Shown in pieces: positions 42,527-43,251 of a stretch of DNA of 43,251 nucleotides; positions within the stretch are counted from its first letter, which is position 1, and each line of letters starts with the position of its first letter. Under the pieces are notes generated by a model. It did no database searches. It saw only the letters and a list, made by a program, of their open reading frames with translations, and had not been told where the DNA came from. Location of the stretch: positions 1 to 43,251 of the forward strand of contig JALHNB010000026.1 of assembly GCA_022843745.1 (NCBI GenBank), given 5' to 3'. A program made the translations under genes and the position numbers. The stretch comes from Anaerolineae bacterium. GTDB taxonomy: Bacteria > Chloroflexota > Anaerolineae > Aggregatilineales > Phototrophicaceae.

Positions 42527-43251
42527 ATGAACCCCCAACAGATCGAACGCACACTAGACCGCGTCCTGCTGCGCGTCGAAAAGCCGGGGCGCTATGTTGG
42601 CGGTGAGTATAACAGCATCGTCAAAAATTGGGACGACACCGATTTTAAGGTCGCGCTGGCCTTCCCTGATATTTACGACCTGGGCATGTCAAACCTGGGC
42701 ATCATGATCCTCTACGAGCAGGTCAACAATCAGCCAGATATGCTGGCGGAGCGTGTCTTTAGCCCCTGGAAAGACATGGAAGCGATCATGCGCGAGGAGC
42801 AGATTCCGCTTTACTCGCTGGAAACCAAGCATCACATCCGTGATTTTGACTTACTTGGGATCAGCCTGCCCTATGAGCAATTATTTTCGAACGGTCTGAA
42901 TCTCCTGAATCTGGCGGGTATGCCGCTTCGGAGTATAGATCGCGACGAATCCTATCCGCTGGTGATCGCCGGTGGTCATGCCTGCTACAACCCGGAGCCA
43001 ATGGCCGATTTTATCGATGCTTTTGTGATCGGCGAAGGTGAAGAAATTATCGTCGAAATTTCGCGCACGATGCAGCGTTTACGCGGCGCGAGTCGCCATG
43101 AACAACTGCGCGAGATCGCCAAAATTCAGGGCATGTATGTGCCGCGTTTTTACGATGTCGAATATCACGACGATGGAACGGTTGCTCAAATTAAGCCGAA
43201 TGTGCCGGAAGCGCCCGCCCGCGTCCTCAAGCGTATCGTTCCGGTGCTGCC
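42527..43251 (+). CDS. TIGR03960-type radical SAM protein, N-terminal part (runs off the window)
   Basis: A frame of 241 codons begins at the ATG at 42527, behind AGGAG, and continues past the right edge. The sequence shows VEKPGRYVGGEYNSIVKNW, VALAFPDIYDLGMSNLGIMI and VIAGGHACYNPEPMADFIDA followed by FVIGEGEE, which are typical of the N-terminal B12-binding-like domain of TIGR03960 radical SAM proteins. The CxxxCxxC cluster motif lies beyond the window. The family works with DUF2344 (here at 27335); the reaction is not established. Confidence 0.9.
   Translation, partial: MNPQQIERTLDRVLLRVEKPGRYVGGEYNSIVKNWDDTDFKVALAFPDIYDLGMSNLGIMILYEQVNNQPDMLAERVFSPWKDMEAIMREEQIPLYSLETKHHIRDFDLLGISLPYEQLFSNGLNLLNLAGMPLRSIDRDESYPLVIAGGHACYNPEPMADFIDAFVIGEGEEIIVEISRTMQRLRGASRHEQLREIAKIQGMYVPRFYDVEYHDDGTVAQIKPNVPEAPARVLKRIVPVL

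Overview
This 43 kb window looks like chromosomal DNA from a member of Chloroflexota, probably Anaerolineae or a close relative. I infer this from gene content, not from a marker alignment. Supporting features are the TIGR03960 radical SAM and DUF2344 pair, Gld-like ABC operons with DUF4340 partners, roadblock and DinB proteins, and giant secreted proteins with Thr/Glu/Pro-rich linkers. There are no rRNA or tRNA genes, CRISPR arrays, insertion sequences or phage genes.

Minus strand, 648-11152: one arginine and carbamoyl-phosphate operon, read from right to left: promoter, Arg-rich leader peptide, transcription attenuator, argC, argB, argD, argJ, a GNAT acetyltransferase, carA, a small unrecognised gene, carB and a terminator. 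It makes ornithine from glutamate by the cyclic (ArgJ) route, and carbamoyl phosphate, the two substrates of ornithine carbamoyltransferase. The leader has five Arg codons in a run of six, placed just ahead of mutually exclusive antiterminator and terminator hairpins. A partial DUF2231 membrane protein lies beyond the terminator, at the left edge.

Plus strand, 11253-24680: a four-gene Gld-like ABC exporter operon; the primary sigma factor followed by a LiaF-like membrane protein, a GNAT enzyme and an unusual multi-TM/GAF/HTH protein; a three-domain S1 RNA-binding protein behind a perfect consensus promoter; an FtsK/SpoIIIE translocase; and a short exonuclease VII large-subunit homologue that has lost its coiled coil and gained a C-terminal membrane anchor.

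24681-43251: a secreted beta-rich protein of unknown function; a minus-strand trio (SRAP/YedK plus two small membrane proteins); a stand-alone DUF2344 protein; a 3,327-residue secreted subtilisin-family protein with a beta-helix and about ten C-terminal tandem modules; a psuG/PfkB-like pair whose kinase has Asn at the usual catalytic Asp; a 61-residue C2H2 zinc-finger protein; a roadblock and a DinB protein; a secreted beta-propeller-like protein; and the 5' part of a TIGR03960-type radical SAM gene.

The most notable items are the arginine attenuator, the membrane-anchored XseA-like nuclease, the giant modular protease, the multi-TM one-component regulator, and recurring short tandem duplications at gene junctions. 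Several starts were moved from the longest open frame to positions with a good ribosome binding site.
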